A stretch of 27,039 nt of DNA, from contig JBDHRV010000038.1 in NCBI GenBank assembly GCA_039807745.1, positions 1 to 27,039 of the forward strand. The letters are read 5' to 3'. Below, one piece after another: positions 16,283 to 24,291 of this stretch (position 1 is the first letter of the stretch; every line of letters starts with the position of its first letter). The position numbers and the translations under genes are program-made. The DNA is from JAEUMW01 sp039807745. GTDB lineage: Bacteria; Pseudomonadota; Gammaproteobacteria; Burkholderiales; JAEUMW01. Under the pieces are notes generated by a model that was not told the DNA's origin, searched no databases, and saw only the letters and a program-made list of their open reading frames with translations.

Positions 16283-18457
16283 TCAGTCATGGTGGCGCGG
16301 GAAGCGATGCTTGCCGCGGCGACCGTAGTCGCGGCGAATCAGCGAGAACTCGTGAAGGCGCGTCTGGACCCGCGCGTTGATCCCGTCGTCAGCCATCACG
16401 CCGCGCGCGTCGGGCGCTCCGGCGGGCAGACCCGTGAGAAGCTCGATCGCTTCGTCGACGGTGGCGACCGCATAGACCGCGAAGCGCCCCGCGCGCACCG
16501 CGTCCACGACGTCTTCGCGCAACATGAGGTGCGTCACGTTGCTCGCCGGGATCAGCACACCCTGGTCCGCCGTCAGCCCGCGTTTTGCACAGAGGTCGAA
16601 GAAGCCTTCGATCTTCTCGTTCACTGCACCGATTGTCTGCACGTGGCCGTGCTGATCCACCGACCCGGTCACCGCGAACGACTGCCGAACGGGCACCTCG
16701 GCCAGCGCCGACAGGAGCGCACAGAGCTCCGCCAGCGACGCGCTGTCGCCTTCCACCGGCTCGTAGGTCTGCTCGAACACGAGGCTCGCGGCGAGCGACA
16801 GCGGAGCGGTCTTGGCGAAGCGCGCGCCGAGGAACGACGCGAGAATCATGACGCCCTTGGCATGCAGTGCGCCACCCATGTCCACCTCGCGCTGGATGTC
16901 CACGACGTCGCCTTCCCCCAGCCGCACCGTGGCGGTGATGCGCGTCGGTTCCGCAAACTCGAAGTCGCCGAGCCGCAGCACCGACAGGCCGTTGACCTGA
17001 CCCACGCGGGCGCCGGTCGAGTCGATGCAGAGGACATTGCGCAGGATCGCGTCGTGGACTTCGTCGCGCAGCCGATCGGCACGCCGCACACGGGCCGCGA
17101 TGGCGCGCTCGACTTCGGTCCGGTCCGTGACCGTCTTCCCCGCGGCCCGCGCCCAGTAGTCCGCCTCTCGCAAGAGATCGGCAAGGTCCTGCATATGCGC
17201 CGAGAGTTTTTCGCTGTCCTCGCTCGTGCGCGCGCCGTGGTCGACGATGCGGGCCACCGCGCCCCGGTTAAACGGAAGCAGTCCGTCGCGCCGGCATACC
17301 GTGGCGGTGACACGGGCATAGAAGTCGGCTCCCTCCGCGCCCCACGGGAGACGGTCGGAGAAGTCGACCTGGACTTTGAACAGCTCGCGGAAGTCGGGAT
17401 CGTATTCGTGCAGCAGGTAGTAGAGCAGCCGGTCGCCGAACAACACGACCTTCGCTTCGAGCGGGACGGGCTCCGGCTCGATCGATACGATCGACACCGG
17501 ACCAGAACACGCGGGTGGATCGATGCGGATCTCGCCGCTGCGCAGGCAGCGCTTCAGCGCCTCCCACGCGTCGGGGTGGGTCAGTACCTTGAAGGCATCG
17601 AGCAGCAGGTAGCCCCCGTTCGCACGGTGCACCGCGCCGGCCCTGATCAGCGTGAAGTCGGTCACCAGCGCGCCCAGCTGCGCCGCGTGCTCGACCCGCC
17701 CCACCAGGTCTGCAAGGCCGCAAGGGTCCGCGAACACGACGGGCGGCCCGTGCGATGCGCCGTGGTCGACCAACACGTTCACCAGATAGCGCCGCAGCGC
17801 CGCGCCCGGGTCGGCAGCCAGGCCGGGCAACGGCCTGGCCGGCCGGGTCTTGAGAAAGAGATCCGCGTTCTCGACCACGTCCGCGCCTGCCTCGTCGAGG
17901 TACGCGATCACCTGCGGGAGATCCCGGAATCCCGCCTTCACCTCTTCGACGAGCGGGCTCGCCGCGTACCGGGTGAACTCCTGGTTCAGCGCGCGCAAGG
18001 ACGCCGGCTCGTGCTCGGAAGGGGTGCGCTCGATCTGCGCGCGCCGTGCGCGATATTCGTCGCTGTCGAAGATGGCCGGGATCGCGGTCCCGAGTCCGTC
18101 CACGAACGCCGCCATGGCGCGCTGGAGCCTCACCGCACGGCCTGCCGGCAGAGCGAGCGCGCGCGGCTTGCGAGCATCGGCGAAGTTCATGACGTAGCAC
18201 CAGTCCGCGGCGGCCGGGCGGGCGGCGACTTCGGCGGCGAGGCAGTGCCGTACCAAGCTCTGCTTGCCGATCCCCGGCGGACCCATGACGTAGAGATTGA
18301 AGCCCTCGCGGTGCATGCTAAGGCCGAAGCTCACGGCCTCGACGGCGCGGGTCTGACCGAAGTACTCGGTCACGTCCGGCAGTTCGGCCGTCGTTTCGAA
18401 GGGGAGGGTGGCCGGGTCCCAGTGCCGAACCAGCTGATCGGGAGAAAGCGGCTTCAA
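16283..18457 (-). CDS. Lon-related AAA ATP-dependent protease
   Basis: A 724-residue protein of the Lon-related group (AAA_32 N-terminal region plus Lon proteolytic domain), distinct from canonical LonA. It starts with the helical DPATLPFETTAELPD segment. Walker A GPPGIGKQ lies at 59-66 and is followed by a long inserted helical region. The sensor/AAA part contains ANGGYLLLDAFKVL (Walker B-like). The C-terminal protease has the catalytic Ser in EGDSAS (S572) and Lys in NEKIEG (K615). Their spacing of 43 residues equals that of E. coli Lon S679/K722. The start is taken as TTG 18457 because no ATG or GTG occurs between it and clearly non-coding sequence; the ribosome site is weak. Role: ATP-dependent degradation of unknown substrates. 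It is divergent from ispD and 111 bases upstream of amrB. Confidence 0.88.
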   Translation of the reverse strand: MKPLSPDQLVRHWDPATLPFETTAELPDVTEYFGQTRAVEAVSFGLSMHREGFNLYVMGPPGIGKQSLVRHCLAAEVAARPAAADWCYVMNFADARKPRALALPAGRAVRLQRAMAAFVDGLGTAIPAIFDSDEYRARRAQIERTPSEHEPASLRALNQEFTRYAASPLVEEVKAGFRDLPQVIAYLDEAGADVVENADLFLKTRPARPLPGLAADPGAALRRYLVNVLVDHGASHGPPVVFADPCGLADLVGRVEHAAQLGALVTDFTLIRAGAVHRANGGYLLLDAFKVLTHPDAWEALKRCLRSGEIRIDPPACSGPVSIVSIEPEPVPLEAKVVLFGDRLLYYLLHEYDPDFRELFKVQVDFSDRLPWGAEGADFYARVTATVCRRDGLLPFNRGAVARIVDHGARTSEDSEKLSAHMQDLADLLREADYWARAAGKTVTDRTEVERAIAARVRRADRLRDEVHDAILRNVLCIDSTGARVGQVNGLSVLRLGDFEFAEPTRITATVRLGEGDVVDIQREVDMGGALHAKGVMILASFLGARFAKTAPLSLAASLVFEQTYEPVEGDSASLAELCALLSALAEVPVRQSFAVTGSVDQHGHVQTIGAVNEKIEGFFDLCAKRGLTADQGVLIPASNVTHLMLREDVVDAVRAGRFAVYAVATVDEAIELLTGLPAGAPDARGVMADDGINARVQTRLHEFSLIRRDYGRRGKHRFPRHHD

Positions 18458-18510
18458 GACCTGTTCTCTTGCTTTCGCGACGCGGCCCGAACGGTGGGGA
18501 GATCCATGAT

Positions 18511-18552
18511 AACCCAGCCGAGCACGGCGTCGCGCCGACGCGAACCCAGCCG
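18511..18552. repeat. 10-base direct repeats flanking a hairpin, lonC-like/ispD intergenic
   Basis: AACCCAGCCG occurs at 18511-18520 and again at 18543-18552. Between them GCGTCG-CGC-CGACGC (18527-18541) is a perfect 6-bp hairpin. The unit sits in the 252-base space between the divergent Lon-like gene (start 18457) and ispD (start 18710). It could be an operator, but no known regulator consensus was matched. I see no clear promoter elsewhere in this interval. Confidence 0.4.
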
Positions 18553-18709
18553 CTGCGGCCCGGGCGCGTTCGGGAGCCGGTTGCCCGCGCGGCCACGGAT
18601 CGTGCATGACGCCGGGGTCAGACTTTCCGCGAAACACGTGGCCGAGCGGGCCTTGCGGCGGCAGGGAGCCGCGGCCGATAATGACCGGCTTTGCGACCAT
18701 CCGACTCCC

Positions 18710-19411
18710 GTGAGCCGCTACTTCGCACTCGTTCCTGCTGCAGGCTTCGGCGCGCGCATGGGCGGCGCTCTGCCCAAGCAATACCTGCCGCTCATGGACC
18801 ACTCGCTGCTCTACCATGCGGCGCGGCCACTGGTCGATGCGCCCTTCATCGCGCGGGTATTCCTGCTGCTGTCGCCGACCGATGAACGCTATCGGCGCCT
18901 CGATTGGCGCGCCTTCGGCGCACGGCTCACGGCACTGCATTGCGGCGGCGAGACGCGCGCGGCGAGCGTGCTCAACGGATTGCGCGCGGTCCGCGGCGAA
19001 GTTGCGGGGGACGACTGGGTGCTGGTGCACGATGCGGCGCGACCCTGTCTCGATGGCGAGCTTCTGCGGCGGCTGAAGGAGGAGGTCGACGACGATGCGG
19101 TCGGGGGGTTGCTGGCCCTCCCCGTCACGGACACATTGAAGCGCGGCGATGTCGAGGGCCGGGTCCTGCAAACCGAGTCCCGGGCGGACCTGTGGCAGGC
19201 GCAGACGCCTCAGATGTTTCGCTACCAGCTGCTCCTGGAGGCGCTGATCGAGGCGGGGACGGATGCGGTGGTCACGGACGAGGCATCGGCACTCGAGCAA
19301 CTGGGCTACCGGCCGAAGCTCGTGCTGGGGGACAGCCGCAACCTCAAGGTCACCTATCCCCAGGATCTCACGCTCGCCGAGTTGATCCTCAAGACGCAGG
19401 CACGGTCATGA
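18710..19411 (+). CDS. ispD: 2-C-methyl-D-erythritol 4-phosphate cytidylyltransferase
   Basis: Third enzyme of the MEP isoprenoid pathway: MEP plus CTP gives CDP-methylerythritol. The 233-residue protein has the nucleotide-binding N-terminus VPAAGFGARMG (8-18) with the conserved LPKQYLPL (K23). It also has the GGETRAASVLNGL segment near 79-91 and the HDAARP signature at 107-112. The C-terminus VKVTYPQDLTLAE-like region is also typical. GTG 18710 is chosen because the catalytic motif then starts at the expected distance; no Shine-Dalgarno is visible. A ten-codon frame starting at ATG 18681 ends with a TGA that overlaps this GTG. The stop overlaps the ispF ATG by four bases. Confidence 0.95.
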   Translation: MSRYFALVPAAGFGARMGGALPKQYLPLMDHSLLYHAARPLVDAPFIARVFLLLSPTDERYRRLDWRAFGARLTALHCGGETRAASVLNGLRAVRGEVAGDDWVLVHDAARPCLDGELLRRLKEEVDDDAVGGLLALPVTDTLKRGDVEGRVLQTESRADLWQAQTPQMFRYQLLLEALIEAGTDAVVTDEASALEQLGYRPKLVLGDSRNLKVTYPQDLTLAELILKTQARS

Positions 19412-19890
19412 GGGTCGGCCAGGGTTTCGATGTGCATGCGCTGGTGACCGGGCGACGACTGGTCATCGGTGGGGTGGAGATCCCCTTCGAGCGCGGGCTC
19501 GCCGGACACTCGGATGCCGACGTGCTGCTGCACGCGATCACGGATGCGCTGCTCGGCGCGGCCGCGCTCGGCGATATCGGGCGGCACTTCCCCGACACCG
19601 ATCCGCGCTACCGTGGCGCCGACAGCCGTGTACTGCTGCGGGATACCGTGCGCCTGCTCGCCGGTCGCGGTTTCAGTGTCGTCAACGTCGATGCCACGGT
19701 CATCACCGAGGCACCGCGGCTTAGCCGTTACATCCCCGCGATGGTGGAGAACATCGCCGCCGATCTCGGCATTGCCGTGGCGGCGGTGAACGTGAAGGCA
19801 AAGACCTGCGAGCGTCTCGGCTTTCTCGGCCGGGGAGAAGGCATCGTCGCCGAAGCGATCGCGCTCGTCACCGATGGAAGCAGCGCGTAG
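19408..19890 (+). CDS. ispF: 2-C-methyl-D-erythritol 2,4-cyclodiphosphate synthase
   Basis: Fifth enzyme of the MEP pathway, cyclising CDP-methylerythritol 2-phosphate. The 160-residue protein is of normal size for this homotrimer. Metal ligands are D8 and H10 (GFDVH), and H42 in DVLLHAITDALLG; the HSDADVLLHA signature and the FPDTDPRYRGADS segment near 64-76 are present. The C-terminal VNVKAKTCERLGFLGRGEG stretch contributes the substrate-binding site. ATG 19408 overlaps the ispD stop as ATGA, so the two are coupled. Its 3' end overlaps the start of thpR by 17 bases. Confidence 0.97.
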   Translation: MRVGQGFDVHALVTGRRLVIGGVEIPFERGLAGHSDADVLLHAITDALLGAAALGDIGRHFPDTDPRYRGADSRVLLRDTVRLLAGRGFSVVNVDATVITEAPRLSRYIPAMVENIAADLGIAVAAVNVKAKTCERLGFLGRGEGIVAEAIALVTDGSSA

Positions 19891-20464
19891 GCGCCAACCG
19901 GCCACACCGAGCCCTCCCTCCGGCCGGATCGCTGGCGCACGGCTCTTCTTCGCGCTCTGGCCAGATCCCCTCGCGCGCACGCACCTGGCCCGCTGGGCAG
20001 CCGACCTGCACCGCACCTGCGGTGGTCGCCGCGTGCGGGACGAACAATTGCACGCGACGCTGGCCTTTCTGGGCAACGTGCCGCTCGCGCGACTGCCCGA
20101 ACTCGCCAGGCTGGCCGCGTGCGTGTCCGTTTCCGGCTTCTCCCTGCGGTTCGATGCGCCGGGCTGTTGGCCCCGGCAGCGCCTGCTCTGGGCGGCTCCC
20201 GCGGCAGTTCCGGACGATCTTGCCGTACTGGCGGCCAGGCTCGCCTCCGCCCTGCAGGCGGCCGGCCTCAGGGCCGAGGATCGTCCGTACTTTCCGCATG
20301 TCACCCTCGTTCGCGATGCCACGTGCCGGGGACTGCCCGTGCTCGATGGCTTCGCGTGGGACGTGGGCGAGTTCGTCCTCGTCGAGTCCAAACTGGGGTC
20401 GGCAGGCGCGACATACCGCTTGATCGGGCGCTGGCCGCTCGCGGCTCGGGTGCCGTCGGCATGA
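19874..20464 (+). CDS. thpR: RNA 2',3'-cyclic phosphodiesterase (2'-5' RNA ligase family)
   Basis: Hydrolyses 2',3'-cyclic phosphates at RNA ends; the family was first described as a 2'-5' RNA ligase. The 196-residue protein has both catalytic HxTx motifs: HATL at 60-63 and HVTL at 142-145. The fold begins with ARLFFALWP near 22-30, so the first 20 residues are an extra, low-complexity N-terminal stretch. Its ATG (19874) lies inside the last codons of ispF, a 17-base overlap, so it is the third gene of the ispD-ispF-thpR operon. A functional link with isoprenoid synthesis is not known; the overlap may only reflect co-transcription. Confidence 0.92.
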   Translation: MEAARRRQPATPSPPSGRIAGARLFFALWPDPLARTHLARWAADLHRTCGGRRVRDEQLHATLAFLGNVPLARLPELARLAACVSVSGFSLRFDAPGCWPRQRLLWAAPAAVPDDLAVLAARLASALQAAGLRAEDRPYFPHVTLVRDATCRGLPVLDGFAWDVGEFVLVESKLGSAGATYRLIGRWPLAARVPSA

Positions 20465-20498
20465 ACGGCTAGGGGCGGGAAGGGGAAAGCAGGAAAAA

Positions 20499-20592
20499 AG
20501 CTGCGGAAAACGAATAGCCCGCGCCAGGAGATTCGCGGTTGGGAAAATCGCGTCCAGTTTTTCCCGAGGGGTAGAACGTGTTTTCCGCAGCT
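20499..20592. terminator. Nested inverted repeats between convergent thpR and the STAND regulator
   Basis: AGCTGCGGAAAAC (20499-20511) is the exact reverse complement of 20580-20592, a 13-bp perfect stem with a 68-base interior. Inside it GGGAAAA (20541-20547) pairs with TTTTCCC (20559-20565). A third pair, CGTCCAG (20551-20557) with CTGGACG (20591-20597), overlaps the large stem and would exclude it. The 226-base gap lies at the 3' ends of both flanking genes, so a bidirectional terminator or 3'-end stabiliser is the simplest reading. No convincing gene is seen in it. Confidence 0.5.
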
Positions 20593-20690
20593 GGACGAAA
20601 GTCTACCTGCGGAGTACTTACGAATCCCTTACGTATATCGGGGGCCGAAAATCTACTCGCTGCAATGCATTCGTCATCACGAGTCACCCG

Positions 20691-23600
20691 TCACGACAGA
20701 TCGCGCAGGCTGCGGTGGATGGCCTCCGTGGTTGCGGAAGGGCGTATGCCGAGCGAGTGGGACAACGTTTCCCGGCAGCGTCGATAGATGTCGAGGGCGT
20801 CGGCGAGGCGGCCGAGCTCGCGCTGTGCGAGCATGAGGCGCTGATAGGCCTCCTCCGCCAGGGGGTCGATGTCGAGCGCGTGCTGGTAGAGTTCGATGGC
20901 CTGGTCCCACTGGTAGCGCTGCTCGAGCGCTTGGCCGATCGCCATCACGCGTCTGCGGAACAGGGCGCGCAGCCGCTCGCGCGATTGCAGCATCCATGGT
21001 TGATCGTCCTCGGTCGCCATGAAGGCGCCACGGTAGAGACGGCGCATGAGCCGTGCGTCGCAGGGGATGCCGAATGAGTCCGCCGCCACGTCGCTGCCTT
21101 CCTCCTGGCGGCAGGCTTGTTCGAATGCCCAGGCGTCGACCCAGCAGATGCGCTCGTTCAGGCTGAGCTTGCCGTCCTTGAGCACCACGGCATTCTCGAC
21201 CTCGATCAACCTCCGCAGTCGGTGCAGGGTGGCATCGAAGGCGCCCTGAGCGGCATCGCCGTCCGCGTCCGGCCAGAGCGCTTCGGTGAGCTGGCGCGTG
21301 TTGACGTCCTCCCGGCCGAGCGCGATGAGCGCCTTCAACAGATCGAGGGGCTTGTGCTGGGCCTTGCCGGAAGAGCGCAGCGGCTTGCCGTAGCGCTCGA
21401 CCGTGAACCGCCCCAGGGTGTAGATCTTCACTGGCCACGGCCATTCCTGGACCGCGGGCGAGGTCGGAACGAGGCCGCGTTTCGCGATCAGGCGCCGCAC
21501 GTACTCGGGCTCGATGCCCGCGTCCAGGGCGCGGCTGCAAAGGTGGGCCATCATGCCGGGCGCCGCGGCGGGGTAGAACGCCATGAGGTCCTGCTCGGCA
21601 CCGAGCGCGAATGCGCGCTTCAGCACGCCCAGTCCGACTTCATGTTCCCCCGTCGCAAGAAGCGAGCGGGCGAGCGCGCACAAGCCGGTGAAGCGCAGCA
21701 GTGCGCTGCCGATGACCTCGGCCAGCTTGAGCGCATGCGCCAGCACATCGCGCGCGCGATCGTGGTTGCCGCATGCGATCAGCGTGAGCGCCAGCTGCAG
21801 CCGGAAGATGGTGCTGCCCATGCCCGAGCCGAGCGCATCGCCGAGCGTCAGATACTCCTCCGCGAGATCGAGTGCGCGCTGCGTCTCGCCGCGATGGAGC
21901 AGGATCGCCGCACGCAGATACTGATAGTTCACCTTGTTCATCAGCTGGCCGGGGGTGAGCGCACATTGCATCTGCTCGGCATGGTGTTCGGCGGCTGCCA
22001 GGTCGCCGGCGACCAGGGCGGCGCTGGCGGCATGGTAGTGATGCCAGACGTCGAGCACGTGCACGCCGCTCACCTCGGCCAGGGTGAGCGCCTTCTGCGT
22101 CGCCTCCATGGCGCGCCCGACGTTGGCATCGAGCACGTCCTGAATGACCTCCCACATCAGGCACAGCTGCGCCGTCAGCGGAGCGACCTGGCGCGCCGCT
22201 GCCACGGCCTCGAGCTCGGCGCGAATCACGCGCGCGCCCCTGAGATCGCCGCGCCACAGCGCATACATCATCGCGAAGGTGGCGAGTTGCGCGCGCTGGT
22301 GCGAGTCCTGCAGAACGGGTATCAACTCGTGGGCGCGTCGTGCCCACTGCCGCAGGATCGGATGATCGAGCTTGCGCACCATGACGGCGACACCGCCGTT
22401 GATCACGCGCACTTCGATGTCGGCCGTCGGGTACTGGGGGTGACGTTTGCGCAGTTCCTCGAGCTCCGCGATCCAGCGGTCGACCTCGACGAACGAGCCC
22501 CACTGCAGGGTGAAGCTCTCCATGAGCGCGGACCACGTGACATAGAGACCAACCGGATCGTCTTCTTCCTTGAAGCGCGCATACGCCCGTTCGAGCCACG
22601 TATAGCCGCACGCGGGATCACGCAGGAGCTCGCAGCTGCCCTTGCGAAAGGAGAGCCAGGGTGAGGCTGCGATCACCGCCTCCGGCACCGCGTCGAGCCA
22701 TGACGAGAGCGTCCGGTGCCGTGCCTGCGCGACGAGCGTCCACGCATGCCGGCGGATGAGCCGCGACAGATCGTCCCAATCCTGGCCGGCGATATAGAGC
22801 TCTGCCGCTGCCTCGATCTGGTGGTCCTGTTCCAGCAGCGCGGCCGCCTCGCGCCGGCGGTGCTGAAACTCCTGCGGCGAGAGCTCGGCGCGTGCCCGCT
22901 CGAGCAGGAAGCTGCGAAACAGCGGGTGGTACTCGTAGATGCCGTCGTGGCCGCCGTGCCGTTCGGTGAACATGTTCTGGCGATTGAGCTCGGCCAGGAT
23001 GGCGCCGGCATCGCCCCGCCCGGACAGGGTGGCGCCCAGCGCGGCGGTCAGGCGCGGGACGAAGGCGGTGCGCAGCAGGAACAGGCGCTGGGTGACTGAC
23101 GCCTTCAGGAAGCACTCCTCGGCGAAAAAATCGGCCAGAATCGGCGCCGGCAGCGATCCTGTCTGTGGCGGCGGCGCGCCTTCCCGGTACGCGTTCAGCA
23201 TCAACGTGAGCCCCGCGGCCCAGCCGCCCGAGGCTTCCACGATCGGTTTCAAGACCGCCGGATCGTATCCCCAGCGGTGGACGAGCGCTGCGGCGTCCGC
23301 GTCGGTGAGCTTGAGCTCGTTCCAGTCGATGACGATGAGCTCGCGGCTCGCCTGCCAGCGCGCGAAACGCGCCGACGGATCCTCGCGACTTAGCACGATG
23401 AGCGTGCCTCCCAGCGTCATGCTCTTCAGGGCGGCTTCGACGATCGTCTGCAGTGCAGGGTCCGAGGCGACCTTTTCGAAGTTGTCGAGCACCAGTACCC
23501 AGGGTGGATCCCAGAGTCCGAACAGCATCTCGAAGTAGTTCCGGGCGAAGGTGTCGAGCGCCGGCAGATACTCGGGAGTGAGCTTGGGCAAAGGGTGTCG

Positions 23601-23876
23601 CGAATCGACCGTGGGGCCTGCCGCCAACGCGAGGTAGTGAAAGAACGTCGCGGGGTCGACGTCGCCCTCGTCGAGGGAGTACCAGACATATCGATAGCCG
23701 CTCGCGGCGAGCCACGACGCAGCCAGTGCGGTCTTCCCGGCACCTGCCGGACCGGTCACCCAGATCGCCGTGTGCTTGCCGGCCCGGTCCAGTCTCGCGA
23801 AAAGTTGCTCACGCGGCACCAGTTCCGTCACGTCGGGCGGGGTGAATTTCGCGAGCCGCGGGGCATGGCGCTCCAT
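20691..23876 (-). CDS. STAND-ATPase transcriptional regulator with winged helix and BTAD
   Basis: A 1061-residue regulator laid out like MalT but with a different output domain. The N-terminal signal-transduction ATPase has Walker A GPAGAGKT at 42-49 and the Walker B strand WVLVLDNFE near 147-155, followed by winged-helix and ARM-like segments. A long TPR-like helical region (about 400-800) should serve as the ligand or partner sensor. The C-terminal 250 residues are an OmpR-type winged helix (VKIYTLGRFTVERYGKPL onward, about 815-905) and a bacterial transcriptional activation domain (about 912-1055, with YQHALDIDPLAEEAYQRLM). Instead of a LuxR-type HTH this resembles SARP/BTAD regulators. 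ATG 23876 has GAGG nine bases upstream; a GTG at 23945 would add an unlikely 23-residue extension. Target genes and ligand are unknown. No neighbouring gene is an obvious partner. Confidence 0.9.
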   Translation of the reverse strand: MERHAPRLAKFTPPDVTELVPREQLFARLDRAGKHTAIWVTGPAGAGKTALAASWLAASGYRYVWYSLDEGDVDPATFFHYLALAAGPTVDSRHPLPKLTPEYLPALDTFARNYFEMLFGLWDPPWVLVLDNFEKVASDPALQTIVEAALKSMTLGGTLIVLSREDPSARFARWQASRELIVIDWNELKLTDADAAALVHRWGYDPAVLKPIVEASGGWAAGLTLMLNAYREGAPPPQTGSLPAPILADFFAEECFLKASVTQRLFLLRTAFVPRLTAALGATLSGRGDAGAILAELNRQNMFTERHGGHDGIYEYHPLFRSFLLERARAELSPQEFQHRRREAAALLEQDHQIEAAAELYIAGQDWDDLSRLIRRHAWTLVAQARHRTLSSWLDAVPEAVIAASPWLSFRKGSCELLRDPACGYTWLERAYARFKEEDDPVGLYVTWSALMESFTLQWGSFVEVDRWIAELEELRKRHPQYPTADIEVRVINGGVAVMVRKLDHPILRQWARRAHELIPVLQDSHQRAQLATFAMMYALWRGDLRGARVIRAELEAVAAARQVAPLTAQLCLMWEVIQDVLDANVGRAMEATQKALTLAEVSGVHVLDVWHHYHAASAALVAGDLAAAEHHAEQMQCALTPGQLMNKVNYQYLRAAILLHRGETQRALDLAEEYLTLGDALGSGMGSTIFRLQLALTLIACGNHDRARDVLAHALKLAEVIGSALLRFTGLCALARSLLATGEHEVGLGVLKRAFALGAEQDLMAFYPAAAPGMMAHLCSRALDAGIEPEYVRRLIAKRGLVPTSPAVQEWPWPVKIYTLGRFTVERYGKPLRSSGKAQHKPLDLLKALIALGREDVNTRQLTEALWPDADGDAAQGAFDATLHRLRRLIEVENAVVLKDGKLSLNERICWVDAWAFEQACRQEEGSDVAADSFGIPCDARLMRRLYRGAFMATEDDQPWMLQSRERLRALFRRRVMAIGQALEQRYQWDQAIELYQHALDIDPLAEEAYQRLMLAQRELGRLADALDIYRRCRETLSHSLGIRPSATTEAIHRSLRDLS

Positions 23877-24291
23877 CAGCGGTGCCTCGCCTGCGCGTCC
23901 CTGCGGGGGGTGAGGTGTTGCGCAAGGGACGCCGCCGCGGACCACAATGCGGCCCCGGTAGAAGGGGGGTACCGAGAAGCATCGGGACCGCCACGATCGA
24001 TCGCTTGTTGCACGCGCCTTCCGCTTATTCTTGGGGTTGGTTGGGCTCGCCCGATTCTCTCGCGGGCCGAAATGGGCGCTTGGCGCCCTTTCGGCTTCAC
24101 GTTGCCCGTCAACTACTTCTTCAAAATGGCACGGCTATCGCGCAAAAGCAAATCTGCCAAATTGGTAGATTTCTGTCGATATCTTGATTTGAAAGGGAAT
24201 TTCCTGGAACCCGGCGCGTTCGAGATCGATTCTTACATCGAAGAGTGTCGAAAAGCTTGGTCGCAGTGGGCGACGCTCGCGCTCATGTCCG
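23877..24291. other. Gene-poor interval with hairpin and low-GC island
   Basis: This 415-base stretch lies between the regulator start and the end of the host-attachment gene; both are on the minus strand. It holds a strong hairpin at 24066-24095 and a low-GC island: by hand count 26/60 G+C in 24121-24180 and 28/60 in 24181-24240, against roughly two thirds around it. Within the island a plus-strand frame runs from ATG 24126 (no Shine-Dalgarno) to a stop at 24386, overlapping the host-attachment gene antisense by 95 bases. Its first 55 or so codons have protein-like composition. It may be a remnant of a transferred gene or regulatory DNA; I do not call a gene. Confidence 0.5.
24066..24095. 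terminator. Strong hairpin, possible terminator or leader structure
   Basis: GCCGAAA pairs with TTTCGGC, and inside it GGGCGC pairs with GCGCCC across a TTG loop, giving a 13-bp stem with a single bulged base. No T-run follows on either strand. On the minus strand it lies about 196 bases past the host-attachment stop and 190 bases before the regulator ATG, so it could end the first transcript or sit in the leader of the second. Confidence 0.45.

Noticed and set aside
16247..18709. Plus-strand open frame running through the Lon-like gene into ispD
   Set aside because: Only the part from GTG 18710 matches IspD; the rest is antisense to the Lon-like protease and has no recognisable domain.
18458..19300. 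Upstream extension of the Lon-like gene on the minus strand
   Set aside because: It would run antisense through most of ispD and shows no Lon-family sequence; the family N-terminus begins near TTG 18457.
20469..20687. 72-codon minus-strand frame in the thpR/regulator gap
   Set aside because: It lies across the inverted repeats, has no ribosome site and shows no recognisable domain.
21117..22664. Plus-strand 515-codon open frame inside the STAND regulator
   Set aside because: Antisense shadow of a protein with clear Walker and BTAD motifs; no ribosome site and biased composition.
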